A stretch of 33,560 nt of DNA, taken from Bacteroidales bacterium. Lineage in GTDB: Bacteria > Bacteroidota > Bacteroidia > Bacteroidales > UBA4181. The number at the start of each line of letters is the position of its first letter. Positions within the stretch are counted from its first letter, which is position 1. A model generated the notes under the pieces. The model did no database searches. It was not told the DNA's origin and saw only the letters and a list, made by a program, of their open reading frames with translations. Below, in pieces: positions 1 through 9,639 of the stretch. The stretch lies in assembly GCA_031271175.1 (NCBI GenBank), contig JAISWE010000159.1:1-33560 (forward strand), given 5' to 3'. The position numbers were made by a program, and so were the translations under genes.

Positions 1-1027
1 CTATTACTTCTTTAACGCTTCTGATTTTTTGTGCCAGATAGGCATTGGCTCCGGCAAAGGCATAGCCTTTTTTCATATTACCCTGAGCAGCGTTATACAA
101 AGCTATGATAATACAATACGGGCTTTGGGTATAATCGCAAGTCTTGATACAATGGAAAGGACAGGCTTTCGGCGTTTCGTTTCCCTGATTCACGCTACGG
201 ATAAATTCTCCGTCGAAAGCGCGTCCGGGCATACCTACCGGACTTTGGATAATCAATATATCTTTTTGAGTGGAGTCGATATATACCTGTTTGAATGCGG
301 GAGCGGCGTCACATTCGTAGGTCGGAACAAAGATACTTCCCATTTGTACCGCCGTTGCGCCCAGTTCCATAAAACGGCGGACGTCTTCTCCGGTCGTAAT
401 TCCTCCGGCGGCTATCACAGGAATTACTTTATTGTTTTTATATTGCGATACGGTGGCTACTACTTCCGGGATCAACTGCTCCAGTGCATAATTACTGTCG
501 TCGATCTGTTCTTTCTTGAATCCCAGATGACCGCCTGCCTTAGGTCCTTCTACGACAACCAGGTCGGGAAGATAATTGTAGTTGTTTTTCCATTTCTCAC
601 AGATCAATCGGGTTGCACGGGCAGACGATACGATAGGCGCCAGAAGGGTTTTGCTGTCGGGCGTAAGGTATGACGGCAGGTCAAGCGGAAGTCCGGCTCC
701 GGCAAAGATGATATCTATTTTTTCCGATATCGCCGTACGAACCATATCTTTAAAATTAGAAAGAGCGACCATAATGTTCAATCCTATCACTCCCTGAGAT
801 TTCTCCCTTGCTCTTCGCATTTCCTCTTTAAGCCCCCAGATACAGTTCCGGAGGTAATCGCTGGGAGTTTGCCTGTAAATAAGCCCCAATCCTGCACATG
901 AGATAACGCCGATGCCACCTTCGTTGGCAACAGCCGCAGCAAGTCCCGAAAGCGAAATCCCAACGCCCATACCTCCCTGGATAATAGGCAGTCTGATTTC
1001 TTTATTTCCTATAAAAAACGACTTCAT
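1..1027 (-). CDS. Nitronate monooxygenase / FabK-like flavin enzyme, 3' end cut by window edge
   Basis: The protein starts at the ATG read from 1027 and stays open for 342 codons to the left edge, so only a short C-terminus is missing. It begins MKSFFIGNKEIRLPIIQGGM, the flavin (FMN) barrel entry of the 2-nitropropane dioxygenase/NMO family, followed by Gly-rich strands (GGIGVIS). The mid-protein segment GPKAGGHLG carries the conserved His region, and IAAGGITTG plus GATAVQMGS form the phosphate-binding end of the barrel. Family members oxidise nitronates; the related FabK reduces enoyl-ACP, and sequence reading alone does not separate the two, although NMO is the better guess. It lies 170 bases downstream of argG on the same strand but has its own good promoter at 1117-1147, so it is probably transcribed separately. 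Confidence 0.88.
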   Translation of the reverse strand, partial: MKSFFIGNKEIRLPIIQGGMGVGISLSGLAAAVANEGGIGVISCAGLGLIYRQTPSDYLRNCIWGLKEEMRRAREKSQGVIGLNIMVALSNFKDMVRTAISEKIDIIFAGAGLPLDLPSYLTPDSKTLLAPIVSSARATRLICEKWKNNYNYLPDLVVVEGPKAGGHLGFKKEQIDDSNYALEQLIPEVVATVSQYKNNKVIPVIAAGGITTGEDVRRFMELGATAVQMGSIFVPTYECDAAPAFKQVYIDSTQKDILIIQSPVGMPGRAFDGEFIRSVNQGNETPKACPFHCIKTCDYTQSPYCIIIALYNAAQGNMKKGYAFAGANAYLAQKIRSVKEVI

Positions 1028-1116
1028 TGATTCGTAAAATGTGTGCCACGACGATAGTGTAACACACTTCTCGCGACCGGTAAATAAAATAAACAAACCG
1101 TGTTTATTTCGAGCGA

Positions 1117-1147
1117 CAAAGGTAGATGAAAATTTGGGATTTACAAA
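1117..1147 (-). promoter_or_regulatory. Bacteroidetes-type promoter of the nitronate monooxygenase gene
   Basis: On the minus strand, TTTG (1147-1144) is followed by a 19-base spacer and TACCTTTG (1124-1117). This is an exact match to the Bacteroidetes sigma-ABfr pattern TTTG-N19-TAnnTTTG. The predicted leader to the ATG at 1027 is about 85 bases. Confidence 0.75.
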
Positions 1148-1197
1148 GGAGTGCGTAGAAAAAAGTTTTTTTTATGTAGAAAGATTACTCTTTTCAC

Positions 1198-2391
1198 TCA
1201 CCATTTTTTGTTTACTGCTCCGTAGATTTTCATCTGGTTGGAGAGGATTTTGGTAAAGCCTATCACGTCGTTACCCGAGAATGTGGTATTTTCTTCGCCA
1301 TAGGTGGCAAATTTTGCATTCATCAGGTCGTGGGGCGAAGAGATGCCCAGGATTTCAAACTGGCGAGGCCGGAGGGCTATTTTCACTTCGCCCGATACGT
1401 TTTCCTGACTGTCTTCCAGGAATTTTTCGATGTTGCGCATTACCGGATCAAGGTACTGTCCTTCGTGCAGCAACATTCCGTACCAGTTGGACAGTTGTTC
1501 CTTCCAGTATTGTTGCCATTTGGTGAGTACGTGTTTTTCGAGCAGGTGGTGGGCTTTGATCAGCATCAGCGGAGCGGCGGCTTCAAATCCCACACGTCCT
1601 TTGATGCCGATGATGGTGTCGCCCACGTGGATGTCGCGTCCCACGGCATAGCCTGAGGCGATGGTTTCAATCTGCCGGATGGCGGCCACGGGGTCGGTAC
1701 GGAGGGCGTTCACCGTCGTCGGTTCTCCCTTTTCGAATCCTACGGAAAGCATCTCCTCGCCGCTTTTGGTCAGCTGGTCGGGATAAGCTTCCACGGGAAG
1801 CCAAGTGTCGGAGCGCAGTGTTTCGCGTCCGCCGATGCTGGTGCCCCACAGTCCCTTATTAATGGAGTATGCTTTTTGCACCCAGTTGTCTTCTATTCCC
1901 TTGCTTTTGAGATATTCGATTTCCGTCTCGCGCGACAGTTTCATCTCGCGGACAGGCGTAATCACCTGCACGCCGGGCATCATGATCTGGAAAATGAGGT
2001 CGAAGCGCACCTGATCGTTGCCCGCGCCTGTGCTGCCGTGGGCAATAAAACCGGCTTTTATGCGGCGAGCGTATTCCACGATGGCCATTGCCTGAAAAAC
2101 CCTTTCCGAACTGACCGACAGCGGATAGGTGCCGTTTTTTAAGATATTGCCGAATATCATGTACCGGATGCATTTGGAATAGTATTCATCCGTAACGTCG
2201 ATGGTTTCGTGATGTTTTACACCCAGCGCCCGGGCTTTTCGCTCCATGTTCGCCAGTTCGCTTTCGCTGAAGCCGCCCGTATTGACAATCACCGAATATA
2301 CGTCGAACCCTCGCTCTTCACTCAGATATTTCGCACAGTATGACGTATCCAAACCGCCGCTGAACGCAAGTACTAACTTTTCCCTCGCCAT
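1198..2391 (-). CDS. argG: Argininosuccinate synthase
   Basis: This 397-residue protein condenses citrulline and aspartate with ATP to argininosuccinate, the penultimate step of arginine synthesis, in the cytoplasm. The N-terminus has the PP-loop ATP pyrophosphatase motif FSGGLDTS (residues about 10-17), and the HGSTGAGNDQVRF segment is the citrulline/aspartate binding region of ArgG. Length is normal for the family (about 400). The start is the ATG at 2391, preceded by a -7-like TACTTTTG (2426-2419). In many Bacteroides genomes argG sits with argC, argD and a regulator; here the neighbours are gyrB (divergent) and a nitronate monooxygenase, so the gene stands alone in this window. Confidence 0.96.
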   Translation of the reverse strand: MAREKLVLAFSGGLDTSYCAKYLSEERGFDVYSVIVNTGGFSESELANMERKARALGVKHHETIDVTDEYYSKCIRYMIFGNILKNGTYPLSVSSERVFQAMAIVEYARRIKAGFIAHGSTGAGNDQVRFDLIFQIMMPGVQVITPVREMKLSRETEIEYLKSKGIEDNWVQKAYSINKGLWGTSIGGRETLRSDTWLPVEAYPDQLTKSGEEMLSVGFEKGEPTTVNALRTDPVAAIRQIETIASGYAVGRDIHVGDTIIGIKGRVGFEAAAPLMLIKAHHLLEKHVLTKWQQYWKEQLSNWYGMLLHEGQYLDPVMRNIEKFLEDSQENVSGEVKIALRPRQFEILGISSPHDLMNAKFATYGEENTTFSGNDVIGFTKILSNQMKIYGAVNKKW

Positions 2392-2418
2392 ATACCTTTC
2401 TATTAATTTTTAACGGCA

Positions 2419-2426
2419 CAAAAGTA
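2419..2426 (-). promoter_or_regulatory. -7 element upstream of argG
   Basis: The minus strand reads TACTTTTG, an exact TAnnTTTG, about 28 bases before the argG ATG. No convincing TTTG lies 19-21 bases upstream, so only half of the promoter is supported. Confidence 0.45.
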
Positions 2427-2447
2427 ATATTTTTTTTGAATTTTGTG

Positions 2448-2477
2448 CTTGGAATTAAAATAATTTAAGTAACTTCG
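2448..2477 (+). promoter_or_regulatory. Probable gyrB promoter
   Basis: CTTG (2448-2451), an 18-base AT-rich spacer and TAACTTCG (2470-2477) resemble TTTG-N19-TAnnTTTG with one change in each box. The gyrB ATG follows 24 bases after the -7 box. It overlaps the divergent argG regulatory region. Confidence 0.45.
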
Positions 2478-2501
2478 CACTGTTTTTGAATAAGTGAATA
2501 A

Positions 2502-4487
<1,986 letters not shown>

Positions 4488-4528
4488 TAAAAAAGAAAAT
4501 CATCCATCATTATAAAAATCATACGGAA

Positions 4529-4825
4529 ATGGAAGAAAAAAACAGCAATCAAATCAATATCGAACTGAACGAAGAAATAGCGCAGGGACTGTATTCGAAT
4601 CTGGCCATTATTTCCCATTCTTCATCCGAATTTGTGCTTGATTTCGTTCGGGTGATGCCGGGAATCCCCAAGGCGCAAGTAAAATCGCGCATCATTCTGA
4701 CGCCGGAACACGCCAAACGGCTGTTGTTGGCGCTGGGCGAAAACATGACCAAATACGAAACCAAGCACGGACAAGTGAAGTTGGAGGACAGAGGTTCGGC
4801 CATAGGCCCCTTCGGATATAATTAA
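4529..4825 (+). CDS. DUF3467 family protein
   Basis: A 98-residue soluble protein starting MEEKNSNQINIELNEEIAQG. The open frame extends back to an ATG at 4484 that overlaps the gyrB stop, but the Lys/His-rich extra segment is not family-like, so the ATG at 4529 is preferred. The core (EFVLDFVRVMPGIPKAQVKSRIILTPEHAKRLL) matches the small DUF3467 family of Bacteroidetes and other phyla. No biochemical role is established. There are no signal peptide, membrane segment or catalytic motif. It lies between gyrB and a secreted phosphoesterase and is probably carried on the gyrB transcript. In many Bacteroidetes a DUF3467 gene lies next to rpoC, so its position after gyrB is noteworthy if that neighbourhood is absent here. 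Confidence 0.85.
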   Translation: MEEKNSNQINIELNEEIAQGLYSNLAIISHSSSEFVLDFVRVMPGIPKAQVKSRIILTPEHAKRLLLALGENMTKYETKHGQVKLEDRGSAIGPFGYN

Positions 4826-4857
4826 ATAGTATTTCTCATTTATCACCTTTATTGAAT

Positions 4858-6039
4858 ATGAACAAGCTAAAATGTATAAACAGTCTAACATGGGGGATAA
4901 CGTTTTTATGCCTGCTTCCCCTGTCGGTTTTTGCCAAAATAACGCACGGCCCTTACCTGCAAGCCGTGGGCGAGAACGAAGTCACCATCGTGTGGACAAC
5001 GGACAATCCTTGCGTTTCGTGGGTGGAAGTCGCCCCTGCCGGCGACGAAAGTTTCTATGCGAAAGAACGTCCTTCCTTCTACCAAACCCGCGACGGAAAC
5101 CGCGTGACGGGAAAGTTACACAAGGTTAGGGTGACAGGCCTCACCAAAGGCACCGAATACCGTTACCGGATATTTTCGAAGGAAGTACTGCGCTACCGCG
5201 GGCAGCACGACGTGCTGTACGGCAAGGTATTCTCTTCCGATGTCTATAACCGGGCACCTCTCCGTTTTACTACTATAGACGATAAAAAGGAAAGTCTTTC
5301 CTTCGTGGTGGTCAACGATATACACGGACGAATCGATGACCTGAAAGCGCTTTGCAAGCCTGTTCGCTATGGAGAAACAGATTTGATGATTTTCAACGGC
5401 GACATGGTGAGCTTCATGATCGATGAAACGGATTTTTTTGCCGGATTTATGGATGAAGCCGTCAAAATGTTTGCCGGAGAAGTGCCTGTTTTCTACGCTC
5501 GGGGAAACCACGAAACGCGCGGCGCCTTCAACATGTCTTTTTCCGACTATTTCCCAAGCGCTACTGGAAAACTCTACTATTCCTTCCGTCAGGGGCCGGT
5601 GCATTTCATCGTACTTGATTCGGGCGAAGACAAACCCGACTCGGATATCGAATATTCCGGCCTGGCGCAATTCGACGCTTATCGATCGGAACAGTGCGAA
5701 TGGCTGAAACAGGATATGCAAAGCGAATCGTTCCGGACAGCCCTCTACCGCGTGGTAGTCGTGCACATACCGCCTTTCGGAGACTGGCACGGCCAGATAG
5801 ACGTCCGCGAAAAATTCCTCCCGATACTGCATCAAGCCGGCATTACCGTCATGCTGTGCGGGCATCTGCACCAGTACATCTACACCGAACCCGACAACCG
5901 GACACATGACTATCCCATTGTGGTCAATGCCCACAACACTTCCCTCGAAATTCACGCCGATGCAAACGGAATGAACGTCAAACATCAGGATACAAGCGGA
6001 AAAGAACTACATTCCTACACTTACCGCAAGAAAGATTGA
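4858..6039 (+). CDS. Exported metallophosphoesterase with N-terminal purple-acid-phosphatase-like domain
   Basis: A 393-residue protein. The N-terminus (residues 1-24) is a signal peptide ending near VFA-K. Residues about 28-115 form a fibronectin-type domain like that of purple acid phosphatases (HGPYLQAVGENEVTIVWTT). The calcineurin-like phosphoesterase domain follows: VVNDIHGR (D-x-H), FNGDMVS (G-D), ARGNHETRG (G-N-H-E), VVVHIPPFGDWHG (His) and CGHLHQY (G-H-x-H), so the dinuclear metal ligands are all present. The likely site is periplasm or cell surface, hydrolysing an unknown phosphoester. An in-frame TTG lies two codons upstream of the chosen ATG at 4858; the ATG places the signal peptide normally. 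It follows the DUF3467 gene by 32 bases and precedes trmB by 39. Confidence 0.88.
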   Translation: MNKLKCINSLTWGITFLCLLPLSVFAKITHGPYLQAVGENEVTIVWTTDNPCVSWVEVAPAGDESFYAKERPSFYQTRDGNRVTGKLHKVRVTGLTKGTEYRYRIFSKEVLRYRGQHDVLYGKVFSSDVYNRAPLRFTTIDDKKESLSFVVVNDIHGRIDDLKALCKPVRYGETDLMIFNGDMVSFMIDETDFFAGFMDEAVKMFAGEVPVFYARGNHETRGAFNMSFSDYFPSATGKLYYSFRQGPVHFIVLDSGEDKPDSDIEYSGLAQFDAYRSEQCEWLKQDMQSESFRTALYRVVVVHIPPFGDWHGQIDVREKFLPILHQAGITVMLCGHLHQYIYTEPDNRTHDYPIVVNAHNTSLEIHADANGMNVKHQDTSGKELHSYTYRKKD

Positions 6040-6078
6040 TCGTCCGTTCGTGTCTATGAATTTTTCCTGTTTGACGCT

Positions 6079-6801
6079 ATGAAAACCAAATTAAAGCGTT
6101 TTGCCGCCATGTCGGCTTATCCGAATGTGGTGGAACCTTCATTTGAGGAAGTATTTCGCACCGATTATCGCATGAAAGGCAGATGGAAAGAAGATTTTTT
6201 CGGTAACGGCCATCCGCTGGTGCTGGAACTTGGATGTGGGAAAGGAGAATATACCGTTGCGCTGGCGCGGAAATACCCAGAGAAAAATTTTATCGGCATG
6301 GACATCAAAGGTGCGCGGATGTGGGTAGGCGCTACCGATGCCCTGCAAAACCGGCTTAACAATGCGGCCTTCCTGCGAAGCCGCATTGAATTTATCCTCT
6401 CCTGTTTTGCGCCCGGCGAGGTATCGGAGATATGGATCACCTTTCCCGATCCGCAGCCTCAGCAAAGCCGCCTCAATAAACGGTTAACTTCCGTACGTTT
6501 TCTGGAATCGTACCGGACTGTTCTCCGTCCGTCCGGCCTTATTCATCTGAAAACCGACAGCGATAGCCTGTTCGAATACACGCGCCGGGTGCTGCTGTAC
6601 AACCGCCTCCCCGTCCGGTGGTGTACTCCCGATTTGTACCAATCCGCTTTGCCGGACGAAATACTGTCTGTGCAGACCTGCTATGAGAAAATGTTCATGG
6701 CAAAAGGTTTTTCCATCAAATACCTGCAATTCACCGTTCCCGCCGGCTCTCCCCTGCGGGAACCAGAGGAAAAAACAGCCCGGAACATCCTTGCCGGATG
6801 A
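6079..6801 (+). CDS. trmB: tRNA (guanine-N7)-methyltransferase
   Basis: A 240-residue SAM-dependent enzyme that makes m7G46 in tRNA variable loops. The SAM site is LVLELGCGKGEYTVALA (around residues 49-65) with the acidic FIGMDIKGAR strand. The catalytic and tRNA-binding loop reads ITFPDPQPQQSRLNKRLTS, where proteobacterial enzymes have FPDPWPKKRHHKRRL; the substitution of Trp by Gln is in keeping with Bacteroidetes members of the family. The C-terminal KTDSDSLFEYT matches the TD-x-x-x-YT element. The start ATG at 6079 sits 39 bases after the phosphoesterase stop. It probably belongs to the same run of co-directional genes. Confidence 0.92.
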   Translation: MKTKLKRFAAMSAYPNVVEPSFEEVFRTDYRMKGRWKEDFFGNGHPLVLELGCGKGEYTVALARKYPEKNFIGMDIKGARMWVGATDALQNRLNNAAFLRSRIEFILSCFAPGEVSEIWITFPDPQPQQSRLNKRLTSVRFLESYRTVLRPSGLIHLKTDSDSLFEYTRRVLLYNRLPVRWCTPDLYQSALPDEILSVQTCYEKMFMAKGFSIKYLQFTVPAGSPLREPEEKTARNILAG

Positions 6802-6821
6802 AAAATGTCCCGTTTTTTTAC

Positions 6822-6829
6822 TACATTTG
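6822..6829 (+). promoter_or_regulatory. -7 element upstream of sufS
   Basis: TACATTTG is an exact TAnnTTTG, 29 bases before the sufS ATG at 6858. No TTTG is seen at the right distance upstream, so this is a half-supported promoter giving sufS a short leader of its own. Confidence 0.45.
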
Positions 6830-6857
6830 TATTTTGTATTATATTGAATGAACATTG

Positions 6858-8075
6858 ATGGATATTCAAAAAATCAGGGATGATTTTCCGATATTGTCGC
6901 AAAAAGTATATGGCAAACCCATAGTATATCTGGATAACGGCGCTACAACCCAAAAACCGAAGGCAGTGCTGGATACCCTTGTCCGGATGTATGCCGAGCA
7001 GAATGCCAATATCCACCGTGGGGTGCACTTTTTGAGCGAACAGGCAACGGAAGCTTACGAAAATGCAAGGCGTACGGTGCGTGATTTCCTGAATGCCGAG
7101 CTTTCGCAGGAAATCATTTTCACTTCGGGGGCAACTGCCGCCATCAACCTGGCAGCATTTTCGTACGGTGAACGGTATGTCGGCGCCGGCGACGAAATCA
7201 TCGTATCCGTCATGGAACACCACTCCAACATCGTTCCCTGGCAGATGATGTGCGAAAGAAAAGGCGCGTCGCTGAAGGTGATCCCCATTTCGGACAGCGG
7301 CGAATTGCTGATGGAAGAATACGGCAAACTGTTTTCGCCCAAAACGCGCCTTGTTGCCATTACCCATGTGTCCAACACGCTGGGAACGGTCAATCCCGTA
7401 AAAGAAATCATCCGGATAGCACACGAAGCAGGCGCGCACGTGCTGGTGGACGGCGCTCAGTCGGTACAGCATATCCCTGTTGACGTACAGGATTTGGCAT
7501 GTGATTTTTTCGCTTTTTCCGGGCATAAACTCTACGGGCCTACCGGTATAGGCGTGCTGTACGGCCGCAGGGAACTCCTCGACGAACTCCCGCCCTGGCA
7601 GGGCGGAGGGGATATGGTTGATTGTGTCCGGTTTGAACAGACTACCTACAACGAACTGCCGTTTAAGTTCGAAGCCGGCACCGCCAATTATATTGATGCC
7701 GTAGGATTGGAAAGCGCCATCCGCTACCTGCTATCCGCAGGAATGGAGGAGATTGGCGCCTATGAAGCGGCGCTGACACAGTATGCGCTGGAACAGCTTC
7801 AGCAAATAGACGGAATACGCATCTTCGGAACGGCCAAACATCGCACAGGCACGTTTTCACTCCTGCTGGACGGCATCCATCCCTATGATACCGGTATGAT
7901 TCTTGATAAAATGGGAATCGCCGTCCGCACAGGCACCCACTGCACACAACCGCTCATGCAACGCTACGGCATAGAAGGAACAGTGCGCGCCTCCTTTGCG
8001 CTTTACAATACTTTCGAAGAAGCGGATCGCTTGTGCGAAGGACTTAAAAAAGCGCAAAAACTGTTTAAAACTTAA
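6858..8075 (+). CDS. sufS: SufS-type cysteine desulfurase
   Basis: A 405-residue class V aminotransferase-fold PLP enzyme that removes sulfur from cysteine to supply Fe-S cluster assembly. It opens with DFPILSQKVYGKPIVYLDNGATTQKP. The PLP lysine is Lys224 in FSGHKLYGPTGIGVLYG, and the catalytic Cys362 sits in RTGTHCTQPLM, the group II (SufS) signature. The start is ATG 6858; an adjacent in-frame TTG at 6855 is less likely. The usual partners sufB, sufC and sufD are not beside it; trmB is upstream and the 3' end overlaps a convergent outer-membrane gene by 11 bases. If sufBCD occur elsewhere in the genome, this copy is detached from them or is a second one. Confidence 0.92.
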   Translation: MDIQKIRDDFPILSQKVYGKPIVYLDNGATTQKPKAVLDTLVRMYAEQNANIHRGVHFLSEQATEAYENARRTVRDFLNAELSQEIIFTSGATAAINLAAFSYGERYVGAGDEIIVSVMEHHSNIVPWQMMCERKGASLKVIPISDSGELLMEEYGKLFSPKTRLVAITHVSNTLGTVNPVKEIIRIAHEAGAHVLVDGAQSVQHIPVDVQDLACDFFAFSGHKLYGPTGIGVLYGRRELLDELPPWQGGGDMVDCVRFEQTTYNELPFKFEAGTANYIDAVGLESAIRYLLSAGMEEIGAYEAALTQYALEQLQQIDGIRIFGTAKHRTGTFSLLLDGIHPYDTGMILDKMGIAVRTGTHCTQPLMQRYGIEGTVRASFALYNTFEEADRLCEGLKKAQKLFKT

Positions 8076-9573
8076 GACCTACCGTAAAGTTTACCGCATG
8101 TTTTTTTTCCTGCATGACGGAACTCAACCACGCATTATTAGCAGGATTCTGGCGATACAGGTCATAATAATGGGGAGGGTATTTCGTATAAACATACGAC
8201 ATGTCAAGATAGACGCCTCTTCCTCTGATGCCCACGCCTCCGGAAAAACTGATGATACCCTCGTTATCAAACTCGTCGGAGGAAAAATGTTCTTGAGCAA
8301 AGGGAGTGCCGTAATAAGCCGCGCCGCCACGCAAGGAAACAGGTCCTATGCGAAATTCCGCGCCGCCTTTCAGGTTAAGAGCATTCCTGAATATTTGCGC
8401 CGCTTCACGGTTGATATTCCGGTAATCCGAATTGGGACGAAATTTGGCCGTTGCATAATCCACATATTCAGCGTCCAAACCGATAATTCCGAATGTCCCG
8501 ATGATGAAAGCCGCTCCGGCGCTGTATCGCCACGGGGTGGACAGTTTGAATTTCCCTTCGCCAATGGGACTGAGGGAATTATAATGGTTAGCGTTGTCTG
8601 AGGTTATTATTGGTTCTTTGTAGTAAGCATCCATTTCGGTGTCGAGTTCCGACCGCAACGAATAGCGCGTAGGGGTATGAATCGACACAGCCAGCCGCAG
8701 CATATTGATCGGCCGGAAGATGACGCCGGTTTTGAAATTCATTCCTGTGCCGGTAACCGTATAGTCGGAACGGAACTGAAATTCGTCAAGGTATTGAAAA
8801 GAAGGCGTTTCCGTATGAAGATAGGATTCCTTGTGATACAGACTTTGGATACCCCATGTTGCACCGAGATACATCCTGTCGTTAATATTGAAACCCAGCG
8901 AAATGGCATATTCTCCTACGCCTCCTTTGTTGGTCATGGTACGTTTCATCGGTTGGAGATAATTCCCTTCGCTCGAATAATCGTTATAGTAGTGGTTATC
9001 CGACGAATTGTCAGGATCGTGAAATATCAGTTTGGTGTCAAATGCCGGTCCCGTATAAAAGTCGTCCAGCCGGCCTTCCTGCAATGGTTGGCCGTTGTCG
9101 CCATGGTTGGCATCCCATGTTAAATCTTCTACCAGAGAAGACGGGACGTCGGTATCGACAAAAGCCGCAGAGGAGAAATCGCTCAACCGGTTGTAGGCAA
9201 AGCCGAAAGTGAAACTCCGCAGTTTTCTTTCACTCTGCGGTTTCCAGGTATGTACGTAACCGATATTGTTGAGGCGGAAAAAGGAGGCGGCTTCGTCGAA
9301 ATTTTCGCCATTCAGTTTGGAAGAAGTGGTGACGAAACTCGGCCCTAAGGTAAGCGTAAATTCGGTACCACGATAGATGCCTATGCCTGCCGGATTGGTA
9401 CTCAGCACGGACATATCGCCGCCCAGCGCTCCGAACGCGCCGCTCATGGCTGTTGCACGCGCTGTTCCCCCCGAAAAATATCTTGAATACGTCAAGAGGT
9501 CAAGGGCGCCCTGGGCAATAGCGCCTTGTGCAAATAAGGCGCTGCATATCAATATACTGAATATTTTTTTCAT
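8065..9573 (-). CDS. FadL/OmpP1-like outer-membrane protein
   Basis: A 502-residue protein with a signal peptide (MKKIFSILICSALFAQGAIA-Q). It then has the N-terminal segment LTYSRYFSGGTARATAMSGAFGALGGDMSVLSTNPAGIGIYRG (quoted across several strands), whose NPAG core is characteristic of the FadL/OmpP1/TodX transport family. The rest alternates amphipathic strands rich in Tyr, Phe and Gly, and the protein ends HAVNFTVGLKF with a terminal Phe, the usual outer-membrane beta-barrel signal. The family moves hydrophobic compounds across the outer membrane; Bacteroidetes members are often labelled hemin receptors without strong evidence. Its stop overlaps the sufS stop region. The Tyr/Ser-rich gene lies 66 bases upstream on the same strand with no clear promoter in the gap, so the two may be co-transcribed. 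Confidence 0.82.
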   Translation of the reverse strand: MKKIFSILICSALFAQGAIAQGALDLLTYSRYFSGGTARATAMSGAFGALGGDMSVLSTNPAGIGIYRGTEFTLTLGPSFVTTSSKLNGENFDEAASFFRLNNIGYVHTWKPQSERKLRSFTFGFAYNRLSDFSSAAFVDTDVPSSLVEDLTWDANHGDNGQPLQEGRLDDFYTGPAFDTKLIFHDPDNSSDNHYYNDYSSEGNYLQPMKRTMTNKGGVGEYAISLGFNINDRMYLGATWGIQSLYHKESYLHTETPSFQYLDEFQFRSDYTVTGTGMNFKTGVIFRPINMLRLAVSIHTPTRYSLRSELDTEMDAYYKEPIITSDNANHYNSLSPIGEGKFKLSTPWRYSAGAAFIIGTFGIIGLDAEYVDYATAKFRPNSDYRNINREAAQIFRNALNLKGGAEFRIGPVSLRGGAAYYGTPFAQEHFSSDEFDNEGIISFSGGVGIRGRGVYLDMSYVYTKYPPHYYDLYRQNPANNAWLSSVMQEKKHAVNFTVGLKF

Positions 9574-9639
9574 GTTACTCGGAATAATGGATGGATCTTT
9601 TTTGTTTTGGAAAAATCGAACTTTTTTCTTTTACCTTGT

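Noticed and set aside
5116-5985. 289-codon minus-strand open frame inside the metallophosphoesterase gene
   Set aside because: It is antisense to a gene with all metal-ligand motifs, has no family-like segment, and its composition follows from the sense codons.
6681-7526. 281-codon minus-strand open frame across trmB and sufS
   Set aside because: It spans two well-supported sense genes and an intergenic gap and has no recognisable domain.
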